A DNA stretch of 37,838 nucleotides. It comes from an uncultured Sphingomonas sp. (GTDB taxonomy: Bacteria; Pseudomonadota; Alphaproteobacteria; Sphingomonadales; Sphingomonadaceae). Where the stretch lies: the NCBI RefSeq assembly GCF_902806285.1, contig NZ_CADCWA010000190.1, forward strand, positions 1 to 37,838, read 5' to 3'. Position numbers and translations under genes: made by a program. Below are positions 20,201 to 31,512 of this stretch, in pieces (the stretch's first letter is position 1; the number at the start of each line of letters is the position of its first letter). The notes beneath the pieces were generated by a model that did no database searches, was not told the origin of the DNA, and saw only the letters and a program-made list of their open reading frames with translations.

Positions 20201-20839
20201 CTAGTCCCTTGGCTCGCGGTACGCCCAGAACAGCGTCGCGGGGGGAACGTTGACCCATTCGAAGCCGCGTTCGATCCGCTCGAACACCGGGGCGATGAAA
20301 TCGAGGACCTTGGGGCTGAACTGATAGACCAGAAACGCCCCCCCTGCGCGGATCACCCGCGAGGTGGCGGTTCCAATGGCCTCGCCGACACCCGGCGGCA
20401 GGGTCGAGAAGGGGAGGCCCGACAGCACATAATCCGCGTAGGCGAAGCCGCGGTCGGCAAGGATCTTCTCCACGTCCGCCGCCGACCCGGTCACGGCCAG
20501 CAGCCGGTCGTCGTCGATCGAGTTCCGCAGGAATTCGGTGAAGCCCGGATTGGTATCGATGGTGACGAGGGTCGCGTCGGGGCCGAGCCGCTCCAGGATG
20601 GGACGGGTGAAGGTGCCCACGCCCGGGCCATATTCCACGAACAGTCTGGTATTGTCCCAGTCCACCGGCGCCAGCATGCGGTCGATCAGCTTGCGGCTGG
20701 ACGGGATCACGGAGCCGACCATCACCGGATGCTTCAGGAACTCGCGCAGGAACTGGAGGCGCGGGTTGGTCGCCCCGGCCAAGTTGCGGCGGGCAAGGCG
20801 GCGAGGCCCCTTCAGCGTACGGGCGGACGAGACGGACAT
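20201..20839 (-). CDS. Class I SAM-dependent methyltransferase, PmtA/KsgA-like
   Basis: A 212-aa methyltransferase. The SAM-binding motif I is VEYGPGVGTFTRPILERLG, and motif IV is YVLSGLPFSTLPPGVGEAI. The upstream segment QFLREFLKHPVMVGSVIPSS matches proteins annotated as phospholipid N-methyltransferases (Rhodobacter PmtA type). Phosphatidylethanolamine methylation is plausible but unproven; related methyltransferases also act on other substrates. ATG 20839 is chosen because GGAG lies 5 bases upstream. An in-frame ATG at 20887 would add 16 residues without family support. It is divergent from the MFS gene. Confidence 0.82.
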   Translation of the reverse strand: MSVSSARTLKGPRRLARRNLAGATNPRLQFLREFLKHPVMVGSVIPSSRKLIDRMLAPVDWDNTRLFVEYGPGVGTFTRPILERLGPDATLVTIDTNPGFTEFLRNSIDDDRLLAVTGSAADVEKILADRGFAYADYVLSGLPFSTLPPGVGEAIGTATSRVIRAGGAFLVYQFSPKVLDFIAPVFERIERGFEWVNVPPATLFWAYREPRD

Positions 20840-22239
20840 GCGGGCTCCGGTCGAAGGGGAAAGCGGGTCGTCAAGCAAATGCCGCACCAGTTGGCAAGTT
20901 CCGTCCGATGTCGGTTGCGTGCCCGCCGCAGCCGTCTAAGGCCGCCGCATGGCTGGGGGTCGCAAGCGTCATCGGGTCGGCGGCTCGGCAATCACCACGC
21001 CGCACTTCCTGCTGTTGTTCGCAGCCATGCTGGTCGCGGCGGCAGGCAACACCGCGCTGCAATCGGTCATGCCGGCCATCGGCCGCGCGATCGGCATCGC
21101 GGATTTCTGGGTGGCCATCGCCTACACCTGGTCGGCGGTGCTGTGGGTGGTGCTGGCGCCCTATTGGGCGGAGAAGAGCGACCACCACGGGCGCAAGGCG
21201 CTGACCCTGCTTGGCGTGGGCGGGTTCATCGTCTCCATGGCGCTGTGCGGCATCGCCCTGGTCGCCGGGCTGAACGGCTGGATCGGCGGAGCGGCGACCT
21301 TTGTGCTGTTCGGGGTGTTCCGGGCGATCTACGGCTCGCTCGGCTGCGCTACGCCAAGCGCGACCCAGGCCTATCTCGCCAGCAAGACCCGCAAGTCGGC
21401 GCGAACCGCCGCGCTGTCCGCCCTGTCCTCCTCCTTCGGCCTCGGCACCATCGTCGGACCGGCGCTCGCCCCCTTGTTCGTGCTGCCGTTCATCGGCCTG
21501 CCCGGCCCGCTGTTCGCCTTTGCGCTGATCGCGGCGGGCGTGTTCGTCGCCATCCTGCTGTGGCTGCCCAACGATGCGGCGGGCCCGCGGGAAGGCCGCG
21601 GCGCCGCGATGAGCTATCCCAGCCAGGCGTCCATGATCACCGGGGCCAGCGTGCGCGCGGCCACCGCCGACGAGCGTCTGCCGCGGCTCAGCTGGCGCGA
21701 CGGGCGGATCCGCCGCTGGGTTCTGGCGGGCGTCGCGGCGGGCCATGCCCAGGCGGCGGCGCTGACCTGCATCGGCTTCTTCGTCATCGACCAGCTGAAG
21801 CTTCCGCCGAACGGCGCGGAGGAACCGATCGCGATCGTGATGATGGCCGGCGCGGCCGCGACCCTGGCCGCGCAATGGGGACTGATCCCGCGGCTCGGCA
21901 TGAGCCCGCGCAGCCTGATCCTGTGGGGCAGCGCCATCGCCTGCGCCGGGCTGGTCACCACGGTGTTCGCGAACGACCTGTATGGGCTGGTCCTGGGGTT
22001 CGGCATCACCTCGGTCGGCTTCGGCTTCACCCGTCCGGGCTTCACCGCAGGCGCGAGCCTGGCGGTGCCGCTGGCCGAGCAGGGCGCGGTGGCGGGGGTG
22101 ATCACCTCGGCCAACGGCATCAGCTTCGTGGCGGCGCCCGCGGTCGGCATGGCGTTGTATGAACTCGACCAGCACCTGCCCTTCGCCGCCGCCGCGCTGC
22201 TGTTGCTCCTGTTGCTGCCGTGGGCGGCGCTGCGGCTCG

Positions 22240-24546
<2,307 letters not shown>

Positions 24547-24647
24547 GAACTCCCTTTCGCGTGGGCCTAACCCGGCGGCGGCGCGCGGGTTTCCATGTGG
24601 GACGGGCGCGGCTCAAGAAAAGGGATCGCACGTTCTGCGCTAAAGGC

Positions 24648-24662
24648 GACAAGCGGCTTGTC
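24648..24662. promoter_or_regulatory. Small dyad upstream of pyrD
   Basis: GACAAG-CGG-CTTGTC forms a perfect 6-bp inverted repeat 32 bases before the pyrD ATG, within the divergent CDC48/pyrD intergenic region. It could be an operator or a leader hairpin. No regulator can be assigned, and a chance dyad of this size is not improbable. Confidence 0.25.
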
Positions 24663-24694
24663 CCGACTTGGGATTTCCGCAACCACGCCGCCCG

Positions 24695-25729
24695 ATGCGC
24701 CTCTATGAAACTTTGCGGCCGCTCATCTTCCGGCTGGACCCGGAGCGGGCGCATGGACTGACCATCGCGGCGCTCAAGGCGGCGCCGAGGCGGCCTCCCC
24801 CGTCCTTTGCGCCCGAACTGGCCAGCACGCTCGCGGGCCTGCGCTTCCCTTCGCCGGTCGGCTTGGCGGCGGGGTTCGACAAGCATGGTGAGGTGGCGGG
24901 CGCGATGCTGGCCTTGGGCTTCGGCTTCGTTGAGGTCGGCACGGTCACTCCGCTTGCCCAGTCCGGCAATCCCGGTCCGCGGCTGTTCCGGCTCCGCGAG
25001 GACGCCGCGGTGATCAACCGCTTCGGCTTCAACAGCCATGGCCAGGCGGAAGTGCTCAAACGCCTGAGCAGGCGGGATCGCCGCCACGGCCTCGTCGGGG
25101 TCAACATCGGCGCCAACAAGGACAGCGGAGACCGCATCGCCGACTATGCGGAGGGCGTTCGGCGGATGGCTCCGGCCGCGGATTATCTCACGATCAACAT
25201 CAGCTCGCCCAACACGCCGGGGCTGCGGCAGCTGCAGGACGAGGGCGCGTTGCGCGAACTGCTGGCAGCCGTGGGCGATGCCCGCAGCGCTGATGGCCCA
25301 CCCGTTTTCCTCAAGGTCGCGCCGGATTTAGCCGAGCACGAGCCGGGACAGATCGTCCGCGCCGCGCTGGACTACCAGATCGACGCGCTGATCGTCAGCA
25401 ACACAACTGTGTCGCGACCGCCGCTCCGATCGCAACACGCCGGCGAGAGCGGCGGCCTGTCGGGCGCTCCGCTCAGGCCGCTGGCGCTGGACGCCCTGCG
25501 CCGCTTCCGCTCGGCTTCCAGAGGCCAGCTCCCACTGATCGGAGCGGGCGGCATCGGCTCGGCCGACGACGCATGGGAGCGCATCCGCGCCGGGGCGAGC
25601 CTGGTGCAGCTCTACAGCGCGATGATCTACCAGGGACCGGCCATCGCCCGCCGCATCGCACACGGCCTCGCCGAGCGGCTCCGCCAAGCGGGGTACCGCA
25701 GCATTGCCGAGGCGGTGGGGACCGAGTAG
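24695..25729 (+). CDS. pyrD: Dihydroorotate dehydrogenase (quinone), class 2
   Basis: This membrane-associated flavoenzyme oxidises dihydroorotate to orotate in pyrimidine synthesis and reduces quinone. The protein is 344 aa. The class 2 N-terminal helical segment is present (MRLYETLRPLIFRLDPERAH). FMN and substrate motifs are AAGFDKHGEVAGAM, EVGTVTPLAQSGNPGPRLFR and NRFGFNSHG. The class 2 catalytic serine lies in TINISSPNTPGLRQLQ (Ser170/171). The C-terminal FMN phosphate site is GAGGIGSADDAWERIRAGAS. An upstream in-frame ATG (24668) is not supported by the family N-terminus. Confidence 0.95.
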   Translation: MRLYETLRPLIFRLDPERAHGLTIAALKAAPRRPPPSFAPELASTLAGLRFPSPVGLAAGFDKHGEVAGAMLALGFGFVEVGTVTPLAQSGNPGPRLFRLREDAAVINRFGFNSHGQAEVLKRLSRRDRRHGLVGVNIGANKDSGDRIADYAEGVRRMAPAADYLTINISSPNTPGLRQLQDEGALRELLAAVGDARSADGPPVFLKVAPDLAEHEPGQIVRAALDYQIDALIVSNTTVSRPPLRSQHAGESGGLSGAPLRPLALDALRRFRSASRGQLPLIGAGGIGSADDAWERIRAGASLVQLYSAMIYQGPAIARRIAHGLAERLRQAGYRSIAEAVGTE

Positions 25730-25740
25730 CGCTGTCGGTC

Positions 25741-27456
25741 ATGCGTCTTCGCGTCCCGGCCCTGCTCGCCGCCTGCCTGCTTCTCGCCGGCTGCGTCACG
25801 GTGCCAATCGCCCAGCCGGCAGCGTCGCCGGGCCCCTCGGCCAGGCTCGGGACAGGTGTCGTCAGCGCGGCCGACCCGCGCGCGGCAGACGCCGGGGCGG
25901 AGATGCTGCGCCGAGGCGGAAGCGCGGCGGACGCGGCCTTGGCCACCCTGCTGGCGCTGACCGTGGTCGAGCCGCAGTCAAGTGGCATCGGCGGCGGCGG
26001 CTTCCTGGTCTACGAAGACGGGGACGGCACGCCGCAGACCTACGACGGGCGCGAGGAAGCGCCCGCGGCCGCGAATGAACTGTGGTTCTGGGAGAACGGC
26101 CGGCCGCTGCCGATCGGGCAGGCGATCCCCGGCGGCAGGAGCGTCGGCGTCCCCGGCAACGTCCGGCTGATGGCGGCGGCGCATCGCGATCAAGGCCGGC
26201 TCAAATGGGCGGAGCTGTTCGGCCCGGCGATCCGCCTGGCGCGCGAGGGCTTCGCGATCACCCCGCGGCTCCGGCGCGCACTGGACCGCTCACGCGAGAC
26301 CGGAGCCCTCAGCGCTGCCGGCCGCACCTTGTTCTACGCACCCACCGGGGAGCCGCTGCCGGTCGGCACCGTGGTCCGCAATCCGGCACTGGCCTCTTTT
26401 CTCGAGCAGCTGGCGGCGCGCGGTCCCGAGGCCTTCTACGTCGGCCCGAATGCGCAGGCGGTCGTCGCCATGGTGAACAACAGCCCGCGCAACCCCTCGC
26501 GCATGACGACCGGCGACCTCGCCAGCTACGACGCAAAGCCGCGTCCGCCCGTCTGCGGCCAGTACCGCGCCTACCGCATCTGCGGCATGGGCCCGCCCTC
26601 GTCCGGCGGCACCACGGTGTTCGCGATCCTGAAACAGCTCGAACGCTTCGACCTTGCCCGGCTCGGGCCGAATTCGCCGACCAGCTGGCACCTGCTGGCG
26701 GACTCCATGCGCCTCGCCTTCGCCGACCGCGACCGATATCTTGCCGATCCGGACTTCGTGCCGGTGCCCACGGCAGGGCTGATCGACCCCGGCTACCTGG
26801 CGCAGCGGTCCGCCCTGATCGCGCCCGACCGCGCGCTGGCGAGCGTCGCAGCGGGCACTCCCGCCGGAGCTCCGCGGGTCGCCGCCGGTCGCGAGCCGGC
26901 CGAGGCGGGCACCTCCCACTTCGTCGCGGTTGATCGGTGGGGCGAGGTCGCTTCCCTCACCTCCACTATCGAGAGCGTCTTCGGCTCCGGCCTCACCGTC
27001 AACGGCTACTACCTCAACAACGAGCTAACCGACTTCAGCATCGTCCCGAACGTCGACAATCAGTGGGTTGCCAATCGCGTACAGGGCGGCAAGCGGCCGC
27101 GCAGTTCCATGTCTCCCACCATCGTCTACGGCCCGGGTGGCCGGGTACGGCTGGCGGTCGGGGCGGCGGGCGGAGCGACGATCATCGCGCAGGTGGCCAA
27201 GGCGATCATCGGCGTCGTCGACTGGAACATGACGGCGCAGCAGGCCATCGCCGCGCCGACGCTATTCGCCCCCGGCGACACCGTGTACGTCGAGCGCGGT
27301 ACGGGCCTAGAGGCGATGATCCCGGCGCTCCAGGCCATGGGCCACAAGGTCGAAGCTCGCGAGCCGGGCTTCAAGGCGAACGCGATCGAGTGGCGCGACG
27401 GCCGCTGGCACGGCGGGGCCGACCCCCGCAGCGAAGGGGCGGCGGTCGTTCCGTGA
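25741..27456 (+). CDS. ggt: Gamma-glutamyltransferase, predicted lipoprotein
   Basis: A 571-aa autoprocessing enzyme that cleaves gamma-glutamyl bonds of glutathione and related compounds. The signal sequence has a lipobox (LLLAGC, Cys at about 19), so the protein is probably lipid-anchored in the periplasm. The processing and nucleophile threonine is Thr391 in EAGTSHFVAVDRWG. Other family motifs are SSGIGGGGFLVY and FGSGLTVNGYYLNNELTDFS. GGMGPPSSGG-like sequence is present as CGMGPPSSGGTTVF. It starts 11 bases after pyrD, and its TGA overlaps the GTG start of the acyl-CoA ligase gene. Confidence 0.94.
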   Translation: MRLRVPALLAACLLLAGCVTVPIAQPAASPGPSARLGTGVVSAADPRAADAGAEMLRRGGSAADAALATLLALTVVEPQSSGIGGGGFLVYEDGDGTPQTYDGREEAPAAANELWFWENGRPLPIGQAIPGGRSVGVPGNVRLMAAAHRDQGRLKWAELFGPAIRLAREGFAITPRLRRALDRSRETGALSAAGRTLFYAPTGEPLPVGTVVRNPALASFLEQLAARGPEAFYVGPNAQAVVAMVNNSPRNPSRMTTGDLASYDAKPRPPVCGQYRAYRICGMGPPSSGGTTVFAILKQLERFDLARLGPNSPTSWHLLADSMRLAFADRDRYLADPDFVPVPTAGLIDPGYLAQRSALIAPDRALASVAAGTPAGAPRVAAGREPAEAGTSHFVAVDRWGEVASLTSTIESVFGSGLTVNGYYLNNELTDFSIVPNVDNQWVANRVQGGKRPRSSMSPTIVYGPGGRVRLAVGAAGGATIIAQVAKAIIGVVDWNMTAQQAIAAPTLFAPGDTVYVERGTGLEAMIPALQAMGHKVEAREPGFKANAIEWRDGRWHGGADPRSEGAAVVP

Positions 27457-29222
27457 GCAAGCGCACCGCACTGGAGCACTTCCCCAACCTCGTCGCCATG
27501 TTCCTGGCGCGGGTCGCCGAGAAAGGGGACAAGCCGTTCCTGTGGGCCAAGCGCGGCGGCAAGTGGCAGGCCACCAGCTACAATGAGGCCGCCCGGCAAG
27601 TGGCGGCGCTGTCCGAAAGCCTGCTCCGCCTCGGCCTCGAGCCCGGCGACCGGGTCATGCTGGTCAGCGAGAACCGGCCCGAGTGGCTGATCGCCGACCT
27701 CGCGATCATGGCCGCAGGCTGCGTGACCGTCCCGACCTACACGACCAACACCACCCGCGACCACACCCATATCCTCGGCAACAGCAGCGCCAAGGTCGCG
27801 ATCGTTTCCAACCAGAAGCTGGCCAAGACGCTGGTGCCCGCCGTGCTGTTCTCGTCGGACTGCCATGACGTCATCGGCATCGAGGACTTCCGCACCGGCC
27901 AATCGATGGAAGGCGCGCGCTTTCACCATTGGGCCGAGCTGGTGCAGGACGGCCACGACCTCGAGCCTTTGCGCCAGCGCGTCGGCCGCCTCAACCGCGA
28001 GGACCTCGCCTGCCTTATCTATACCAGCGGCACCGGCGGCGCGCCGCGCGGGGTCCGGCAGCACCATGGCGCCATCCTCCACAACGTCGCGGCCTGCACC
28101 GACGTCATCGCCAACGATTTCACCTGGGACGAGGAGGTCTTCCTGTCCTTTCTCCCGGCCAGCCATGCCTATGAGCACAGTGGCGGGCAGTATTTCCCGG
28201 TCGGGCTCGGCGCGCAGATCTACTATGCGGAAAGCCTGGAGAAGCTGTCCGCCAACATTGAGGAGGTCCGCCCGACCCTGATGGTGGTGGTGCCGCGGCT
28301 GTTCGAGATGCTGCGCGCCCGCATCCTCAAGGCGATCGAGAAGTCGGGCGGGCTGTCGCAGCGGTTGCTGACCCGTGCGCTGGAGATCGGGCAGGAGCGC
28401 TACGAGCAGGGCTCGATCCCGCTCACCCACAAGCCGATGGACCTGCTGGTCGGCCTGACCGTGCGCAGGAAGGTGGCCAAGCGATTCGGCGGGCGGATCA
28501 AGGCGATGGTCTCGGGCGGAGCGCCGCTCAACCCCGAGGTCGGGCTGTTCTTCCACTCGCTTGGGCTGACGGTGTTGCAGGGGTATGGCCAGACCGAGGC
28601 AGCGCCGGTGGTCAGCTGCAACCGGCCCCGCAACGGCATCCGCATGGACACGGTCGGGCCGCCGCTGCTGAACACGGAGGTCAGGATCGCGGAAGACGGC
28701 GAGCTGCTGGTGCGCGGCGAGCTGGTGATGCACGGCTATTGGCGGGATCCCGAGGGAACCGCACGCGTGCTTCAGGACGGGTGGCTGCACACGGGCGACG
28801 TCGGCCACTTAGACGAGGCGGGCCGGATCGTGATCACCGACCGCAAGAAGGACCTGATCGTCAACGACAAGGGTGACAACGTCTCGCCGCAGCGGGTCGA
28901 GGGCATGCTGACGCTGCAGCCCGAGATCGCGCAGGCGATGGTCGTTGGCGACCGCCGCCCGCACCTGGTCGGGTTATTGGTGCCCGAGCCGGAACTGGTG
29001 AGCGAGTTGAACGATGACCCGGCGGCGATCCGCGCGGCGCTCGGCAAGGCCGTGGATCGCGTCAACGCCGAGCTCTCGGTGGTCGAGAAGGTCCGCCGCT
29101 TCGCCCTCGCTGACGAAGCTTTCTCGGTCGAAAACGAGATGCTGACCCCGTCGATGAAGATCCGCCGCCACGTCATCCGCGACCGCTACGGCGAACGGCT
29201 GGACGCGCTGTACGGCAGATAG
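27453..29222 (+). CDS. AMP-dependent long-chain acyl-CoA ligase
   Basis: A 589-aa ANL-family enzyme that activates fatty acids to acyl-CoA by way of acyl-adenylates. The P-loop motif is LIYTSGTGGAPRGV; arginine sits where lysine is more frequent, which the family pattern allows. Other motifs are QGYGQTEAAPVVSCNRP, and LHTGDVGHLDEAGRIVITDR with the adenylate-binding aspartate. A C-terminal domain with the hinge DRKKDLIVNDKGDNVSP follows, and the C-terminal lysine region MLTPSMKIRRHVI is present. The sequence is closest to FadD15-type long-chain ligases. The GTG start overlaps the ggt stop, so translation is probably coupled. Confidence 0.92.
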   Translation: MSKRTALEHFPNLVAMFLARVAEKGDKPFLWAKRGGKWQATSYNEAARQVAALSESLLRLGLEPGDRVMLVSENRPEWLIADLAIMAAGCVTVPTYTTNTTRDHTHILGNSSAKVAIVSNQKLAKTLVPAVLFSSDCHDVIGIEDFRTGQSMEGARFHHWAELVQDGHDLEPLRQRVGRLNREDLACLIYTSGTGGAPRGVRQHHGAILHNVAACTDVIANDFTWDEEVFLSFLPASHAYEHSGGQYFPVGLGAQIYYAESLEKLSANIEEVRPTLMVVVPRLFEMLRARILKAIEKSGGLSQRLLTRALEIGQERYEQGSIPLTHKPMDLLVGLTVRRKVAKRFGGRIKAMVSGGAPLNPEVGLFFHSLGLTVLQGYGQTEAAPVVSCNRPRNGIRMDTVGPPLLNTEVRIAEDGELLVRGELVMHGYWRDPEGTARVLQDGWLHTGDVGHLDEAGRIVITDRKKDLIVNDKGDNVSPQRVEGMLTLQPEIAQAMVVGDRRPHLVGLLVPEPELVSELNDDPAAIRAALGKAVDRVNAELSVVEKVRRFALADEAFSVENEMLTPSMKIRRHVIRDRYGERLDALYGR

Positions 29223-29224
29223 GC

Positions 29225-29644
29225 TCAGGAGCGGCGCGGCCCTTCAAAGGGGACAAAGTCGCCGAGCGAGCAGCTGCCCACGGTGAAGCCGCTGCCGGTG
29301 TCCACCACCGTCGCGATCTCGCCGCGGCACAGGCCCGTGCCGCCGAAGCTGCGGGTGACCAGCGCGGTGCCGGGCCGGCCCAGGCCGCTGCAGCCGCCTG
29401 CCGGGTCGTTGCGCCATATGCGGTTGGAGCCGTCGCGGAACAGGATGGTCTGGTCGTCGACGACGATCATGTCCTGCGAGCGGTAGGACGGCAGGCAGCT
29501 CCGCGGCGTTCCGGCGGCCTTGCCGACGAGATAGCGGTCGAGCGTCTGCTGCGCGCGCAGGGAGCGTTGCCCCTGCTGCGTATTGCTGACGGCGCAGCCG
29601 GTCAGTGTTGCGGTGACTATGGCGGCGGTGATGAGGGCGCGCAT
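29225..29644 (-). CDS. Small predicted lipoprotein, DUF6491-like
   Basis: A 139-aa protein with an N-terminal signal ending in a lipobox (TATLTGCAVS, Cys17), so it is probably anchored in a membrane. The mature part has a conserved-looking core: RSCLPSYRSQDMIVVDDQTI, then LFRDGSNRIWRNDPAGGC and GSCSLGDFVPFEG. Several cysteines may pair in the periplasm. The pattern resembles small uncharacterised sphingomonad lipoproteins (possibly DUF6491); I recall this rather than having tested it. The stop lies 2 bases from the acyl-CoA ligase stop (convergent). Confidence 0.83.
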   Translation of the reverse strand: MRALITAAIVTATLTGCAVSNTQQGQRSLRAQQTLDRYLVGKAAGTPRSCLPSYRSQDMIVVDDQTILFRDGSNRIWRNDPAGGCSGLGRPGTALVTRSFGGTGLCRGEIATVVDTGSGFTVGSCSLGDFVPFEGPRRS

Positions 29645-29707
29645 CTGAGTGTCTCCACGGCAGGACTTCAGGCCTGCAACGCACGGCGGAGCGTGCTTTC
29701 TCCCGGC

Positions 29708-30442
29708 TTAACGGAAGCTGTCTTTGCGGGCTCGCAGCGCGGCGAATTCATCCGGGTTCGCGGCGCGCAGGAAGGGATTGGTCGCCCGCTCCTCGGCGAT
29801 GCTGGTCGGCAGGGTGACGCGTCCGGCGGCGCGGGCAGCCTCCACCGCCCGCAGGCGCTCCGCAACCGCCGCGTTGGCCGGCTCGACGTGAGCGGCGAAG
29901 CGGACGTTGCTCAGCGTATATTCGTGCGCCGCGTAAGCCAGCGTTTCGCCCGGAAGCTCCCCCAGCCGCTGGAGCGAACGGAACATCTGCTCGGGCGTGC
30001 CTTCGAACAGGCGGCCGCAGCCGCAAGCGAACAGCGTGTCCCCGACCAGGGCGACCCCGATCTCCGGCAGGATGTAAGCGATGTGGCCAAGGGTGTGGCC
30101 CGGCACTTCCCACACCTCCGCGGTCCATCGGCCAACCGCCACGCGGTCGCCCTCGCCCAAGCCATGATCGAAGCCAACGAACTTGGCGCGCTCGGCCGCC
30201 GGAGCCCAGACTTCGGCGCCGCTGGCCGCCTTCACCTGCGCGACCCCAGCGGTGTGGTCCGGGTGCCAGTGGGTGACCAGCAGCTGGTCGGCGGTCCAGC
30301 CGCGCTCGGCCACTGCGCTCAGCGCCGCGGCCCCGTCGCCCGGGTCGACCACCGCCGTATGGCCGCTGTCCCAATCGTGGAGCAGCCAGATGTAATTGTC
30401 GCTGAGCGCCGGGACGGCGACAAACTCGGCCGCGCTCGCCAT
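29708..30442 (-). CDS. gloB: Hydroxyacylglutathione hydrolase (glyoxalase II)
   Basis: Glyoxalase II hydrolyses S-lactoylglutathione to lactate and glutathione, the second step of methylglyoxal detoxification. From ATG 30442 it is 244 aa. Metal-binding residues are in THWHPDHTAG (His58, His60, Asp62, His63), with His116 in VPGHTLGH and Asp135 in LVGDTLFACGCGRLF. The glutathione-binding C-terminal part ends in NPFLRAANPDEF. An ATG at 30448 would add two residues. The start overlaps the stop of gloA, which encodes the first step, so the two are expressed together. Confidence 0.94.
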   Translation of the reverse strand: MASAAEFVAVPALSDNYIWLLHDWDSGHTAVVDPGDGAAALSAVAERGWTADQLLVTHWHPDHTAGVAQVKAASGAEVWAPAAERAKFVGFDHGLGEGDRVAVGRWTAEVWEVPGHTLGHIAYILPEIGVALVGDTLFACGCGRLFEGTPEQMFRSLQRLGELPGETLAYAAHEYTLSNVRFAAHVEPANAAVAERLRAVEAARAAGRVTLPTSIAEERATNPFLRAANPDEFAALRARKDSFR

Positions 30443-30858
30443 CACCATTCGCCCGTGTTGGGCATGGAGGCCCAGGGGTCCGCCGGAGCCTTGGCGGCAC
30501 CGCGCTGCAGCAGCTCGATGGAGATGGCGTCGGGCGTGCGGACGAAGGCCATGCGGCCATCCCGGGGCGGGCGGTTGATGGTCACGCCCGCGTCCTGCAG
30601 CCGCTGACAGGTCGCGTAGATGTCGTCGACCTCGTAGGCGAGGTGGCCGAAGTTGCGCCCGCCGCCATATTCCTCCGGATCCCAATTGTGGGTGAGCTCG
30701 ACTTCGCCGCCTTCGTCACCGGGCACGCCCAGGAAGATCAGCGTGTAGCGGCCCGCCTCATTGTTCATGCGGCGGCGTTCTTCGAGGCCGAGCAGGCTGA
30801 AGAAGCGGACGGTGGCGTCGGGGTCGCTGACCCGGATCATGGTGTGGAGAAATCGCAT
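30442..30858 (-). CDS. gloA: Lactoylglutathione lyase (glyoxalase I)
   Basis: Glyoxalase I turns the methylglyoxal-glutathione hemithioacetal into S-lactoylglutathione. The protein is 138 aa. The metal ligands expected for the bacterial enzyme are His5 (FLHTMIRV), Glu54 (EVELTHNW), His72 (FGHLAYEV) and Glu115 (ISIELLQ). The short form without extra loops suggests nickel or cobalt use rather than zinc, as in E. coli GloA; this is inference. It overlaps gloB downstream and lies 6 bases after the TPR protein's stop. Confidence 0.93.
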   Translation of the reverse strand: MRFLHTMIRVSDPDATVRFFSLLGLEERRRMNNEAGRYTLIFLGVPGDEGGEVELTHNWDPEEYGGGRNFGHLAYEVDDIYATCQRLQDAGVTINRPPRDGRMAFVRTPDAISIELLQRGAAKAPADPWASMPNTGEW

Positions 30859-30864
30859 GGGCGC

Positions 30865-31512
30865 TCACTTGGGCGCGGCGGGCTTGTCCAGCAAGGCCAG
30901 TGCCGCGGCCGCCGCCTTGCCGGTCGGGCTGGTGGGCTCCGCGGCGGCCGCGCGCCGCCAATAGTCGCGCGCCTTGTCGATCTCGCCGGCGAAGTGGTGC
31001 ACGTGCCCAGCTTCGAACAGCACCAGCGCGTCGTTCGGCGCCAGGCTGAGCGCCCGCCCGATCGCTGTCTTGGCGGTGGCCGCGTCGCCTTCCCGGATCG
31101 CCAGCGCGGCGGAGAAGTACCACAGGAACGGGTCGGCGCCGATCGTCTGCGCGGCCTGCGTCACATGCCTGCGGGCGAGCTTGAGATCGTTCTGCGCCTC
31201 GGCTGCGCGCGCCCGGTCGAGCAGCGCCTCGCCCCGCCCTTCCGCCTGCAGCCCGGTCCCGGCCAGTGCCCGGTCCAGCGCCAACGCCGCCTTGCCCGGC
31301 TGCCCTGCGGCGATCCACATGTTGCCGGCCGCGGCGAGAGCCCGGTCGCGGGCGGGCCCCGACGCGGCAGCAGCGGCCGTCTCGAACTCGACCGCCGCGA
31401 CCGCGGGCTGGTTGGCCTTGGTGGCGGCCACCGCGCGGCACGCGGCACCGGCCGGACCGGCAGGACAAGCGGCCTGCGCTAGGGCCGCGCTGGCAAGAAG
31501 GGCGAGGATCAT
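30865..31512 (-). CDS. Secreted tetratricopeptide-repeat protein
   Basis: A 215-aa protein with a short hydrophobic N-terminus (MILALLASAALAQAACPAG), a likely signal peptide. Helical repeats with TPR spacing follow, for example AAAGNMWIAAGQPGKAALAL, FLWYFSAALAIREGDAATA and LVLFEAGHVHHFAGEIDKAR. TPR proteins are protein-binding scaffolds; no catalytic residues are visible. Its start at 31512 overlaps the stop of the alpha/beta hydrolase gene, and gloA follows within 6 bases. The same frame stays open upstream to 32328, but that stretch is the wrong frame of the hydrolase gene. Confidence 0.86.
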   Translation of the reverse strand: MILALLASAALAQAACPAGPAGAACRAVAATKANQPAVAAVEFETAAAAASGPARDRALAAAGNMWIAAGQPGKAALALDRALAGTGLQAEGRGEALLDRARAAEAQNDLKLARRHVTQAAQTIGADPFLWYFSAALAIREGDAATAKTAIGRALSLAPNDALVLFEAGHVHHFAGEIDKARDYWRRAAAAEPTSPTGKAAAAALALLDKPAAPK

